Assembly (NCBI GenBank): GCA_934255105.1
Contig: CAKQNH010000074.1
Span: 1 to 11,262 of the forward strand
Direction of reading: 5' to 3'
DNA: 11,262 nucleotides
DNA from: an uncultured Pirellulaceae bacterium
Lineage (GTDB): Bacteria; Planctomycetota; Planctomycetia; Pirellulales; Pirellulaceae
In this document: piece after piece, positions 1 through 6,508 of the stretch
Numbering within the stretch: the first letter of the stretch is position 1
Layout: each line of letters starts with the position of its first letter
Position numbers and translations under genes: made by a program
Notes under the pieces: generated by a model
What the model was told of the DNA's origin: nothing
Seen by the model: the letters and a program-made list of their open reading frames with translations, nothing else
Databases searched by the model: none

Positions 1-973
1 CTTCTGCACTCGACCTATATCCGCTGGCTGGAACATACAGCCTTGCATTGACCGTCTCCTTGCCTTCCAACAGATTGTCGTTCACTGGATGGACGAACAG
101 TTTGAAATTGGTTGCATTGCCAGTGGGCCGCGATTGGGACCGCCAAACACCAGCGGTATACTGAGTAAAGTATAAGTTTGTACCCGCATCATCGGTGAGT
201 CCGTAGTCCGTTCCGAGAATTGCACGATGAAACTCTTCGCTGTCAACCTCGGTCGATAAAATCTCCCAGGCTATGTAGTCAGGAAGTCCATTGCCTTGAC
301 TCGCTGTATAGACCCCGGGCTCATCGCCGTACTCCAGAGTGCTGGCTTCGGTGGCTGTAAACGTCAATTGAGTTGAAGTGCTTGTTCCCGTGCTAGTGCT
401 TGTTCCCGTGCTAGTGCTTGTCCCCGTGCTAGTGCTTGTGCCTGTACTTGTCCCCGTGCTTGTGCCTGTACTTGTCCCCGTGCTTGTGCCTGTACTCGTC
501 CCAGTGCTAGTGCCTGTACTCGTTCCCGTGCTAGTGCCTGTACTCGTCCCAGTGCTAGTGCCTGTACTCGTTCCCGTGCTAGTGCCTGTACTCGTCCCGG
601 TGTTAGTGGCTGTGCTCGTCCCCGTGCTCGTATTCGTCGAAGACGAAGTTCCAGAGCCTTGTAACTCGTCGTTTTCCCCGTCGAGGACCGAGTTACTTGG
701 CAGTGGAAACGGCCCAGAAAAGTCTTGTTGAATGGCGTCGACGGCAAAACGGTCCGGTGGTGCGGCGAGAAGCTTGCTTTCAGTTGTGGCGACTGATGAA
801 TCGATTACCGAGGAGGCAGGTATAGGCCACGAAAATAGGTCGCCAGCGAGTAGCAATCGCCTTTCCAAGTTTTCAACTAAGAGAGCCCTGCGTTTGATTA
901 ACCGGAGTTGTCTCTGCGAGCGAGCAGTGCGCACGATCCTGATGCGAAATCCTTGCGGTTGCCTAGTTCCCAT
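1..973 (-). CDS. Large LEPR-XLL-type surface protein, N-terminal part (runs off the left edge)
   Basis: The minus strand is open from an ATG at 973-971 to the window edge, giving 324 residues of a longer protein. GGAG lies 9 bases upstream of this ATG and fixes the start; an in-frame GTG at 1003-1001 is a weaker alternative. Residues 1-35 are rich in Arg and Gln. Residues 36-42 read LERRLLL, followed by AGD, close to the LEPR-XLL motif found near the N-terminus of many large planctomycete exported proteins. Residues 106-201 form a Gly/Thr/Ser linker of repeated GTST units. After it comes a beta-rich part ending in VNDNLLEGKETVNARLYVP, which resembles the acidic end of Calx-beta modules. Likely a secreted or cell-surface adhesion or matrix protein. 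The family features are seen in the sequence; the adhesion role is inference. It is divergent from the sulfotransferase gene. Confidence 0.8.
   Translation of the reverse strand, partial: MGTRQPQGFRIRIVRTARSQRQLRLIKRRALLVENLERRLLLAGDLFSWPIPASSVIDSSVATTESKLLAAPPDRFAVDAIQQDFSGPFPLPSNSVLDGENDELQGSGTSSSTNTSTGTSTATNTGTSTGTSTGTSTGTSTGTSTGTSTGTSTGTSTGTSTGTSTGTSTGTSTGTSTGTSTSTGTSTSTGTSTSTGTSTSTQLTFTATEASTLEYGDEPGVYTASQGNGLPDYIAWEILSTEVDSEEFHRAILGTDYGLTDDAGTNLYFTQYTAGVWRSQSRPTGNATNFKLFVHPVNDNLLEGKETVNARLYVPASGYRSSAE
371..658 (-). repeat. In-frame GTST-encoding tandem repeat (Ser/Thr/Gly linker)
   Basis: Read on the minus strand, this stretch is built from a 12-base unit GGN-ACN-AGY-ACN that encodes Gly-Thr-Ser-Thr. 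Neighbouring units often alternate between GGAACGAGTACA-like and GGCACTAGCACG-like forms, giving a 24-base higher-order period. At the C-terminal end the unit changes to Thr-Ser-Thr-Ser-Thr-Gly. The unit length is a multiple of three, so gain or loss of units would change linker length without a frameshift. The repetition opens several other frames, including a false Val-Leu-Pro reading on the plus strand; these are artefacts. A flexible, possibly O-glycosylated spacer between the N-terminal motif and the folded domains is the likely role. Confidence 0.9.
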
Positions 974-1329
974 CGCAGCGATCTCCGTCAGGTCTACGTA
1001 CACATTTATTCGCAAATGTTCAAAGCGGTGTAGTGACTGTAGCAATTTGCTGCGATGTATGCAACACTTTAGGCTTAATTTGAGTCACGCCAAACGTGAT
1101 GCCTAGGCTGCGACTCGCTAAATTTATGTCCGTGACCTTGCAAGCAGGAAGTTTCCGAGGATATTTGGGGCACGTTGGACACTTAGGTAGATGCGTTGCA
1201 AGAGTTCGCTGCGATAGATAGCAAAGGCCATTCTTGTACGACGCCCCAAGTTTTGAGGATAGTACAGTCCAATGCAGACCACTGCCGCTGAGCAGGGTAC
1301 AGCCCCCTTTGAAGAGATCGAACTTGTCA
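974..1329. other. Intergenic region between divergent genes
   Basis: About 356 bases separate the start of the minus-strand surface protein gene from the chosen start of the plus-strand sulfotransferase. It must hold promoters in both directions, but I could not find a convincing -35/-10 pair. TTGCAA occurs near 1138 and near 1197, without a good -10 at the right spacing. The sulfotransferase frame stays open back to an ATG at 1234, but the 32 extra residues resemble nothing in the family. No RNA gene or clear hairpin was seen. Confidence 0.5.
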
Positions 1330-2187
1330 ATGACACACGGACGCATCTATTGGCTTGCCTCCTATCCCAAGTCGGGCAACACTTGGGCCAGAGCGTTTTT
1401 GAGAGCCTATCAACTGGATGACACCGCACCTATCAATGTCAATCAAATCGGCAAGATATCAAGGTCGGATAGTCGCCGAAGATATTTCCGCTTGGTCTCT
1501 GGCTATCCCAATTCTCATCGCTTTGTGGATGCGGAGGTCGATGCATTAAGATCCAAAGTGCAGGAATTAATTAGCCGGGAGATTGGCGATTTTCAGGTGG
1601 TCAAAACACACAACGCAAGAATTACCAGCGGTGGCTATCCCGTCATCTGCGACAAGCACACTGCAGGCGCAGTGTATTTGGTGCGCAATCCATTAGACGT
1701 CGTCGACTCGCTGGCCGACCACGACGGGATCACTGTCGATGAAGCGATTGCACTTATGAATGACCCAGGGCACCACATTGGGCATGCAAACGGCGAATTA
1801 GTCACACAACCTTTGTCCACTTGGTCGACGCACGTTGAATCCTGGTTGACAGCTACGTCGTTTCCGGTCCTGTTGATACGTTATGAAGATCTTTGGGCTG
1901 ACCCCGTAGCACAATTCTCCCGCCTGATCAAATTTTTAGGCTGGCCTTATGGTCTAGACCGGATTCAGCGCGCCGTCCAGTTCAGTTCATTTAAATCATT
2001 GAAGGCTGCGGAAGCCCAGCATGGTTTTTCGGAGCTAAGTGCTCGATCGAACAGCGGCACCTTCTTCCGCCGCGGAACAAGTTCGGCATGGCAAAGCGTG
2101 CTCGCTCCACACCAAGTCGAATTGGTCAGCCGAGACCACGACTCAGTCATGCATAGCTTGGGCTACGACGCTGGGGAGCGGGCTTAG
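1330..2187 (+). CDS. PAPS-dependent sulfotransferase
   Basis: A 285-residue cytosolic or membrane-associated enzyme that should transfer a sulfuryl group from PAPS to a hydroxyl or amino acceptor, probably on a glycan or other surface polymer. The 5'-phosphosulfate loop is PKSGNTW at residues 13-19. KTH at 92-94 matches the catalytic Lys/His segment. R119 and S127 in VRNPLDVVDS match the 3'-phosphate-binding Arg and Ser. RRGTSSAW at 247-254 matches the C-terminal RxGxxxxW signature, and RYEDLWADP precedes it as usual. All key residues are present, so it is probably active. The ATG at 1330 was chosen because it places the first beta strand and the P-loop at the usual distance from the N-terminus; the ATG at 1234 would add 32 residues of no evident homology. 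It lies 51 bases upstream of a glycosyltransferase on the same strand, a likely operon. The acceptor cannot be told from the sequence. Confidence 0.88.
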   Translation: MTHGRIYWLASYPKSGNTWARAFLRAYQLDDTAPINVNQIGKISRSDSRRRYFRLVSGYPNSHRFVDAEVDALRSKVQELISREIGDFQVVKTHNARITSGGYPVICDKHTAGAVYLVRNPLDVVDSLADHDGITVDEAIALMNDPGHHIGHANGELVTQPLSTWSTHVESWLTATSFPVLLIRYEDLWADPVAQFSRLIKFLGWPYGLDRIQRAVQFSSFKSLKAAEAQHGFSELSARSNSGTFFRRGTSSAWQSVLAPHQVELVSRDHDSVMHSLGYDAGERA

Positions 2188-2238
2188 CCTCAACTAGGCA
2201 CTCAATTGCGCGTCCATTTCCACCGGTGAAGGTGAAAT

Positions 2239-3462
2239 ATGAGAGACCTGTTCGATCGCGTTTGCGTGGTCAGTTTAGATCGCAGCGCAACGAGACTCAG
2301 GCAGTTTTACGATGACTTGCCAAGCCCTTGGCCGTTCAAACAACCAGAGAAATTCGAAGCTATCGACGGTCGGAAAGTGCCGCCGCCGGCCAGCTATCGG
2401 GCCAAGCCGAAGTTGGGGAGTTGGGGATGCGCGCGATCGCACTATCGAGTGATCGAGGATGCTCTCAACCAGGATCTAGATTCGATACTTGTTTTCGAAG
2501 ACGATGCAATCTTTGTCGATGATTTTCAGTCACGAGCGAATGACTTTTTTAAGGCACTTCCACGAGACTGGGAATTCATCTATCTGGGTGGCAAGCATAT
2601 CGAGCGTGAGTTGGGATTGCCGGTCTTAGTCAATGAGCTGGTCTACCGACCCTACAATGTCCATTCGTCGATTTGCTACGGACTGCGCGGTAGGCGGGCT
2701 TTGCTGCACTTATATCATCACCTGAATTCTCCGGAGAATTGGGGATCTGGCCATTGCATCGACCACCGTTTGGGTGAGCTGCACAAGAACTATCCAGGAG
2801 GCATTTATGTGCCCGGCAGATGGTTGGTCGGACACCGTGGCGGACAGAGCGAGATTCGCGGCCAGTTGCAGCCGCGCGCATTTTTTACAAGCGCAGAGGA
2901 GTTGACCAATCCGCGACTTGGTAAGCAGATGGTAGTCGTGGTGGGAACCGAGCCTGCCGGTGTTACCCACACAGCCATGCAATTGCATTTGAATGGAATT
3001 TCAATGGGCGATGTTCGAATTGCGAATCGTGCACCTCAGTTTGAGGACTTTTCACCGGGGTTGAGAAAGCTACTTGCAGTTCTTTTCGACAAAGATTGGT
3101 GGATACCAAAAACGGATATTGCCCATCGCGTACAGATGCTGCGGCTATGGGCGAGCCATCGAGCGACCGTGCATTCGGGGCTTAACGACAATTTCTTGGG
3201 GGCTTGTCACCCTCAATTGGGCGCACTCGCCGCCGAACTGATCGACGCTTGGCAGCAACCGGTGTTTGTGATTGTCGAAGCCGCTGAAAAGAGCCCGCCA
3301 GTGATTGGTGTGCAGGGATCGGCCGCCGTTCAGCAGAGACTACTTCGTCGAGGAGTTGATGAAATTAAGATGCGCGCCAGGCGTCAGTTGTCCATCGATC
3401 CAGCAAAGCTGGATGTTGAAGCCCTGGTCAATCAAATTGCCGCAACGTTTTCACAAAGGTGA
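2239..3462 (+). CDS. Family 25 glycosyltransferase with C-terminal degenerate sulfotransferase-like domain
   Basis: 407 residues. The start is supported by AAGGTG four bases before the ATG. Residues 1 to about 215 form a GT25-type domain, the family of LPS and collagen galactosyltransferases. It has an N-terminal VCVVSLDRSATRL strand, the invariant-type GCARSHYRVIEDAL segment at 63-76, and an acidic FEDDA at 86-90 in the place of the nucleotide-sugar metal site. From residue 231 a second unit begins: VVVVGTEPAGVT, then LHLNGISMGD and a FED segment. This has the order of parts seen in P-loop sulfotransferase-like proteins (VxGxxRSGTS, then LxxLGVxMG, then GxFED). The Arg-Ser-Gly-Thr of the P-loop is replaced by Pro-Ala-Gly-Val, so this half may not bind PAPS. 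The gene follows a canonical sulfotransferase and probably acts in the same surface-glycan pathway. The first domain is secure; the second is inference from pattern only. Confidence 0.82.
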   Translation: MRDLFDRVCVVSLDRSATRLRQFYDDLPSPWPFKQPEKFEAIDGRKVPPPASYRAKPKLGSWGCARSHYRVIEDALNQDLDSILVFEDDAIFVDDFQSRANDFFKALPRDWEFIYLGGKHIERELGLPVLVNELVYRPYNVHSSICYGLRGRRALLHLYHHLNSPENWGSGHCIDHRLGELHKNYPGGIYVPGRWLVGHRGGQSEIRGQLQPRAFFTSAEELTNPRLGKQMVVVVGTEPAGVTHTAMQLHLNGISMGDVRIANRAPQFEDFSPGLRKLLAVLFDKDWWIPKTDIAHRVQMLRLWASHRATVHSGLNDNFLGACHPQLGALAAELIDAWQQPVFVIVEAAEKSPPVIGVQGSAAVQQRLLRRGVDEIKMRARRQLSIDPAKLDVEALVNQIAATFSQR

Positions 3463-3516
3463 CGAACGAATTGCGGTTGCGTGGCCGTGGAGCTTGATCA
3501 TGTTAACCTCGTGCGC

Positions 3517-3546
3517 GGCAACCACCCGCCAACGTGCTGTGTCCCC
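3517..3546 (-). repeat. REP-like motif, copy 1
   Basis: Shares the core CAASGTGCWGTGTCCCC with two other sites in the region, preceded in each by a C-rich CAACCAC-like arm. This copy has CAACGTGCTGTGTCCCC at 3530-3546. The strand given is the orientation in which the GGGGACAC end comes first. The resemblance to REP elements mobilised by RAYT transposases is an inference; no transposase gene is present in the window. Confidence 0.5.
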
Positions 3547-3587
3547 ACAGGTTCTCACTTCAATTTCTGCGATCTCGGCTGACGAGT

Positions 3588-3621
3588 GGCACCACGCCCC
3601 ACTTCAACGTGCAGTGTCCCC
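3588..3621 (-). repeat. REP-like motif, copy 2
   Basis: Second copy of the CAASGTGCWGTGTCCCC motif, in the same orientation as copy 1 and about 40 bases further on. It carries CAACGTGCAGTGTCCCC at 3605-3621, followed by GG as in copy 3. Its C-rich arm is a few bases longer than in the other copies. Confidence 0.5.
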
Positions 3622-3919
3622 GGTCACCCCTTAGTGACGCCTTCGACGAATGGTGCCCGATGGATTCTTCATACCCAGCCGGCCGTCCTAAGCGCTCAGC
3701 TTCAACCCGCCTCGACACCTCATCGCCAACAATCCGCCGCAAGCAAACACTGTGCCGAACACTATTGGCTGTGTCCCTGGAGTCTATTCAACTGTAAACT
3801 TTCCAATTGCAAGCAGCGCTGTGAATGTGAGATGGCAGCGCATCAAAAAACCTTAACTGCCCAGTAAATAATTGGTTGTTGCGAATCGTTGTAATTCAAA
3901 CTAGGCGAGACAACGGTTG

Positions 3920-4063
3920 TCAGTCGCGTTCTCGAATTGAAGTGACTTGTCCATTGCCGTCACCGTGGATGATGTGGTCCAGCACACAGATGCCAAGAAG
4001 CTTTCCCGCCTCAGTCAAACGTTCGGTAACTTGCCGATCCTCTCGGCTAGGTTCGGTGTTGCC
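3920..4063 (-). pseudogene. radC: C-terminal remnant of RadC (JAB/MPN domain protein)
   Basis: On the minus strand 47 codons and a TGA encode the end of a RadC-type JAB metalloprotease-fold protein. They start GNTEPSREDRQVTERL and continue GKLLGICVLDHIIHGDG, ending VTSIRERD. In intact RadC proteins this follows the metal-binding HxHPSG motif. Here that motif and everything before it are missing. The frame enters a REP-like sequence at once and reads CSVPGCHGN where HNHPSGN would be expected. No upstream RadC coding sequence can be found on either strand in the window. RadC is about 220 residues in many bacteria, so about a fifth remains and the zinc site is lost. It is almost certainly non-functional, left by a deletion or by insertion of a repeat. 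Confidence 0.82.
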
Positions 4064-4072
4064 ATGACATCC

Positions 4073-4102
4073 GGGGACACTGCACCTTGACGGGGTGGTT
4101 GG
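4073..4102 (+). repeat. REP-like motif, copy 3 (inverted)
   Basis: GGGGACACTGCACCTTGACG and the following GGTGGTTGG form the reverse complement of the motif seen at 3517 and 3588. The motif lies about ten bases from the broken end of the radC remnant. A weak hairpin can be drawn between GACGGGG and the following ACCCGCC. It could mark one end of an inserted element, or the scar of its excision. Confidence 0.5.
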
Positions 4103-4138
4103 AAGCTACCCGCCAAGTGGCAATGGCCCAAGATGATC

Positions 4139-4274
4139 TCTCGCGGAGGCACCAAGGCACTGCGTTGAGCGACCGTGGGCCTCAGCGGATTCGAGCTGGC
4201 ATTGAGACGAGCGTTAACCGCGCGAAACCTCAGCGAATGATCGCTGGTCTCCGTGCCTTGGTGCCTCTGTGAGA
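4139..4274. repeat. Inverted repeat pair around about 90 bases
   Basis: The left arm at 4139-4160 ends in GAGGCACCAAGGCAC. The right arm at 4253-4274 is its reverse complement, with two mismatches in 22 positions. Between the arms lie two CCTCAGCG direct repeats and a small perfect hairpin CAGCGA-ATGA-TCGCTG near 4233-4248. The architecture suits a small non-autonomous mobile element or an intergenic structured repeat. Translations through it are not protein-like. Confidence 0.6.
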
Positions 4275-4660
4275 ACAAAAAGAACTTGGAGAAACGCTGG
4301 GGGACATAGCACAATTGCGAGGACTTCCTAACTTATCCCTCAGCGTGCATCGGCGTTGAACCTCTGGTGTCCCGTAACGATTTCGGTTGCGATAGGAAGG
4401 TCAAGACGACGGTGAAAGGGAGTGCCCATCCCTCAGGGAGACCGTCTATCTTCCGAAATCTCCCAATTTCCCGCAGAATTAATGTAAGGGAACACCGCCG
4501 TTTTACGTCTTATATAAGTAGCTTCTGTAACAAGTCCGCTAGGCAGGAGTTGCACCGCGCGAATTCCAAGCAGATAATTGCAGGGACTAATCGTCTGGCT
4601 TTTGATGGTTACTACCGCGCGGTACGAACCCCACAGCACGCTGCGGAGAAGGGCGAGTCT
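4275..4660. other. Upstream region of the comM-like gene
   Basis: The comM reading frame is open from 4367, but the 98 codons before 4661 encode an Arg/Ser-rich stretch unlike the family. I treat it as untranslated. An AT-rich TATATAAG at 4511-4518 could serve as a -10, yet no -35 sits at a good distance. GGAAC at 4489-4493 followed by GTCT at 4507 resembles an ECF-sigma promoter, but the spacer is too short. GGAGAAGGGCGAG just before 4661 supplies the ribosome binding site. Confidence 0.45.
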
Positions 4661-6196
4661 ATGTTGGCTAAACTCAATACGCTGTCGTTGCTGGGGATCG
4701 AAGCTCTGCTGGTAGAAGTGGAGGTCGACGTATCGGCTACGTCGATGCCCAAAACCATGCTGGTTGGCCTGCCCGAACAAGCGGTCAAGGAGAGCGTGCA
4801 TCGCGTCGAGCGGGCGATGGTCAACAGCGGTTTCTTGCGCCCCAACGACCGCATCGTTATCAACCTAGCTCCGGCCGAGCTGCCCAAGCAAGCGGCCTCG
4901 TTTGATTTGCCGATTTCGCTGGGACTGCTGGCAGCCAGCGGCCAGTTCGAATCGGATTGTTTCAAAGAGTATGCCGTGGTGGGCGAGCTGGCGCTGGAGG
5001 GGCACACGCGTCCGATCAAAGGGGCTTTGTCGATGGCCATCGCGGCTCGCGATGCGGGCTACAAAGGTCTGTTGGTGCCGAGCCAAAATGCTAATGAAGC
5101 GGCGGTGGTTGAAGAGATCGATGTCATTCCGATCGATTCGCTCAGCCAAGCGGTCGGCTTTTTTGCAGGCACGCTGGAGATCGATCCACATCCCTGCCAG
5201 TTGAAGCAACTCTTCGCCGAATACAGCAACTACGAACTGGACTATGCCGATGTGCGCGGGCAGGATGTCGCCAAGCGCGCGCTGACCATCGCTGCGGCCG
5301 GCGCACATAACCTGCTGATGCTAGGTCCACCTGGATCGGGCAAGACGATGTTGGCCAAGCGGCTGCCGTCGATCCTGCCAACGCTGACGGCCGAAGAGTC
5401 GATTGAGACAACTCGAATCTACAGTTCGCTGGGGCAGCTCAAACCGGGACAGCCGCTGCTTGCAGTGAGACCCTTCCGCTCGCCGCACCATACCATCAGC
5501 AACGCGGGCTTAGTAGGCGGCGGCAGTCCGCCGGCACCGGGCGAGATTAGCTTGGCCCACCATGGGGTGCTGTTCTTGGACGAACTGCCCGAGTTCGACC
5601 GCAGGACTTTAGAGGTCATGCGCCAGCCGCTGGAAGATCGCACAGTGACCATTTCACGCGCCCTGCGCACAGCAACGTTTCCGGCCAACTTCATGTTGGT
5701 GGCTGCCCTCAATCCGTGTCCGTGCGGGTTTCGCACCGATCCACGCCGCAGTTGTTCATGTAGCCAACCGCAGATCGAACGCTATATGGCCCGAATATCG
5801 GGTCCGCTACTCGATCGCATCGACATCCATATTGAAGTTCCCGCCGTCCCCTTTCAAGAATTGGCATCGACTCAGCCGGGGACCAGCAGCCAAGTCATGC
5901 GCGATAGCGTCGAACGCGCTCGAGCCAATCAAGCCGCCCGCTTCGCCGGGCATACGAACTTGTACAATGCACATTTGTCCAGCCGACAATTGCGGGAGTA
6001 CTGTCCAATCGACAAAGCTGGTTTGAATATGCTGCGCGATAGCTGCAATGAGCTCGGCCTGTCCGCGAGAGCCCACGACAAAATCCTAAGAGTTTCGCGG
6101 ACGATCGCCGACCTGGAGGATGCACCGCACATCACCTCCATCCATTTGCAGGAAGCGATCAACTACCGTATGCTCGACCGCAACTTGTTCAACTGA
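4661..6196 (+). CDS. comM: YifB/ComM-type AAA+ ATPase (Mg chelatase-related protein)
   Basis: 511 residues, the usual full length for this family. In naturally transformable bacteria ComM is a hexameric helicase that promotes branch migration and integration of incoming DNA; in other lineages the role is less clear. MLAKLNTLSLLGIEALLVEVEVD at 1-23 and VGLPEQAVKES at 34-44 are the family N-terminus, with a ChlI-like fold to about 170. The AAA+ core follows, with Walker A GPPGSGKT at 222-229, FRSPHHT, and Walker B VLFLDE at 303-308. NPCPCG at 351-356 plus a later CSC form the Cys cluster characteristic of YifB proteins. SRQLREYCPID to the end is the Mg_chelatase C-terminal domain, with the typical LSARAHDKILRVSRTIADL. 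The start at 4661 is preceded by GGAGAAGG and matches the family; the longer open frame from 4367 does not. The gene appears intact and monocistronic. Confidence 0.93.
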   Translation: MLAKLNTLSLLGIEALLVEVEVDVSATSMPKTMLVGLPEQAVKESVHRVERAMVNSGFLRPNDRIVINLAPAELPKQAASFDLPISLGLLAASGQFESDCFKEYAVVGELALEGHTRPIKGALSMAIAARDAGYKGLLVPSQNANEAAVVEEIDVIPIDSLSQAVGFFAGTLEIDPHPCQLKQLFAEYSNYELDYADVRGQDVAKRALTIAAAGAHNLLMLGPPGSGKTMLAKRLPSILPTLTAEESIETTRIYSSLGQLKPGQPLLAVRPFRSPHHTISNAGLVGGGSPPAPGEISLAHHGVLFLDELPEFDRRTLEVMRQPLEDRTVTISRALRTATFPANFMLVAALNPCPCGFRTDPRRSCSCSQPQIERYMARISGPLLDRIDIHIEVPAVPFQELASTQPGTSSQVMRDSVERARANQAARFAGHTNLYNAHLSSRQLREYCPIDKAGLNMLRDSCNELGLSARAHDKILRVSRTIADLEDAPHITSIHLQEAINYRMLDRNLFN

Positions 6197-6252
6197 CAAG
6201 TGGCCGTGCAACTAGCATCGTGCGGAAGTAAGTGTCGCAGCAATCGCAAGCC

Positions 6253-6304
6253 GCGGCGTCAGCAAGGACGTAGAAACGTTGATTCCCTTTCTTGCTGACG
6301 CTGC
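6253..6304 (+). repeat. Stem-loop downstream of comM
   Basis: GCGGCGTCAGCAAG at 6253-6266 pairs with CTTGCTGACGCTGC at 6291-6304, with one mismatch in 14 pairs and a 24-base loop. It starts 56 bases after the comM stop and lacks a clear T-run, so intrinsic termination is possible but not shown. Its right arm is also the outer edge of the large repeat that follows. Confidence 0.5.
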
Positions 6305-6454
6305 TAGGCTGTGAATTTTTACGTAGCGGAACTCGCCGAGAGTTTCGATAGCCCCCGTGTGGCCGAAAGTCTTGGCGACTTCCGCTACCCTTGAAACCTT
6401 GCGATCCTATAAATTCACAGCCTATGCGGGTTACTACAAAAACGAGCGACTGTT
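6290..6454 (+). repeat. Structured intergenic repeat, left copy
   Basis: This block matches the reverse complement of 9673-9832 over most of its length. It contains 13-base perfect inverted ends AGGCTGTGAATTT (6306-6318) and AAATTCACAGCCT (6411-6423). At its centre, 6323-6388, is a palindrome bounded by GTAGCGGAA and TTCCGCTAC. Each half of the palindrome can also fold into its own short hairpin. Similarity to the right copy continues past the inverted ends to CGACTGTT at 6447-6454. That is 54 bases before the start codon of the cytochrome gene, so the repeat may overlap its promoter region. The type is unknown: a REP/MITE-like mobile element or a conserved structured RNA are both possible. 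Confidence 0.75.
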
Positions 6455-6508
6455 AATGGGGGCAAGTGTGATTGCCTCGTGAGAGCTTCTATCATCGGAC
6501 AGTGAAAT

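Larger units (their letters stand above)
3463..3919. other. Gene-poor segment after the glycosyltransferase
   Basis: No reading frame here looks like a real protein. Two direct copies of a REP-like motif lie at 3517-3546 and 3588-3621. A short GTCAC/GTGAC hairpin occurs at about 3622-3637. Several frames are open for 60-110 codons, but they overlap one another, carry odd compositions and have no recognisable family features. The segment reads as decayed intergenic DNA between the glycan genes and the radC remnant. Confidence 0.55.

Noticed and set aside
378..731. Plus-strand frame encoding a long Val-Leu-Pro-Val repeat
   Set aside because: It is the antisense reading of the GTST repeat in the minus-strand surface protein; the composition is an artefact of the tandem repeat.
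364..747. Minus-strand frame encoding an Arg/Gln/Ala-Leu-rich repeat protein
   Set aside because: It is another frame of the same GTST repeat. The frame that continues from LERRLLL through the repeat into a Calx-beta-like domain is the coherent one.
3586..3867. Cys-rich 93-codon plus-strand frame
   Set aside because: It starts inside a REP-like copy, overlaps other frames of similar length and has no family resemblance or ribosome binding site.
4015..4314. 99-codon minus-strand frame crossing the inverted repeat
   Set aside because: It overlaps the radC remnant in a different frame, the REP-like motif and the inverted repeat pair, and has no protein-like features.
4489..4510. ECF-sigma-like promoter (GGAAC ... 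GTCT) upstream of comM
   Set aside because: The spacer is 13 bases, shorter than usual for this promoter class, so the match is probably chance.
4367..4660. N-terminal extension of the comM frame
   Set aside because: The 98 extra residues do not resemble the family. The ATG at 4661 has a good ribosome binding site and gives the canonical N-terminus.
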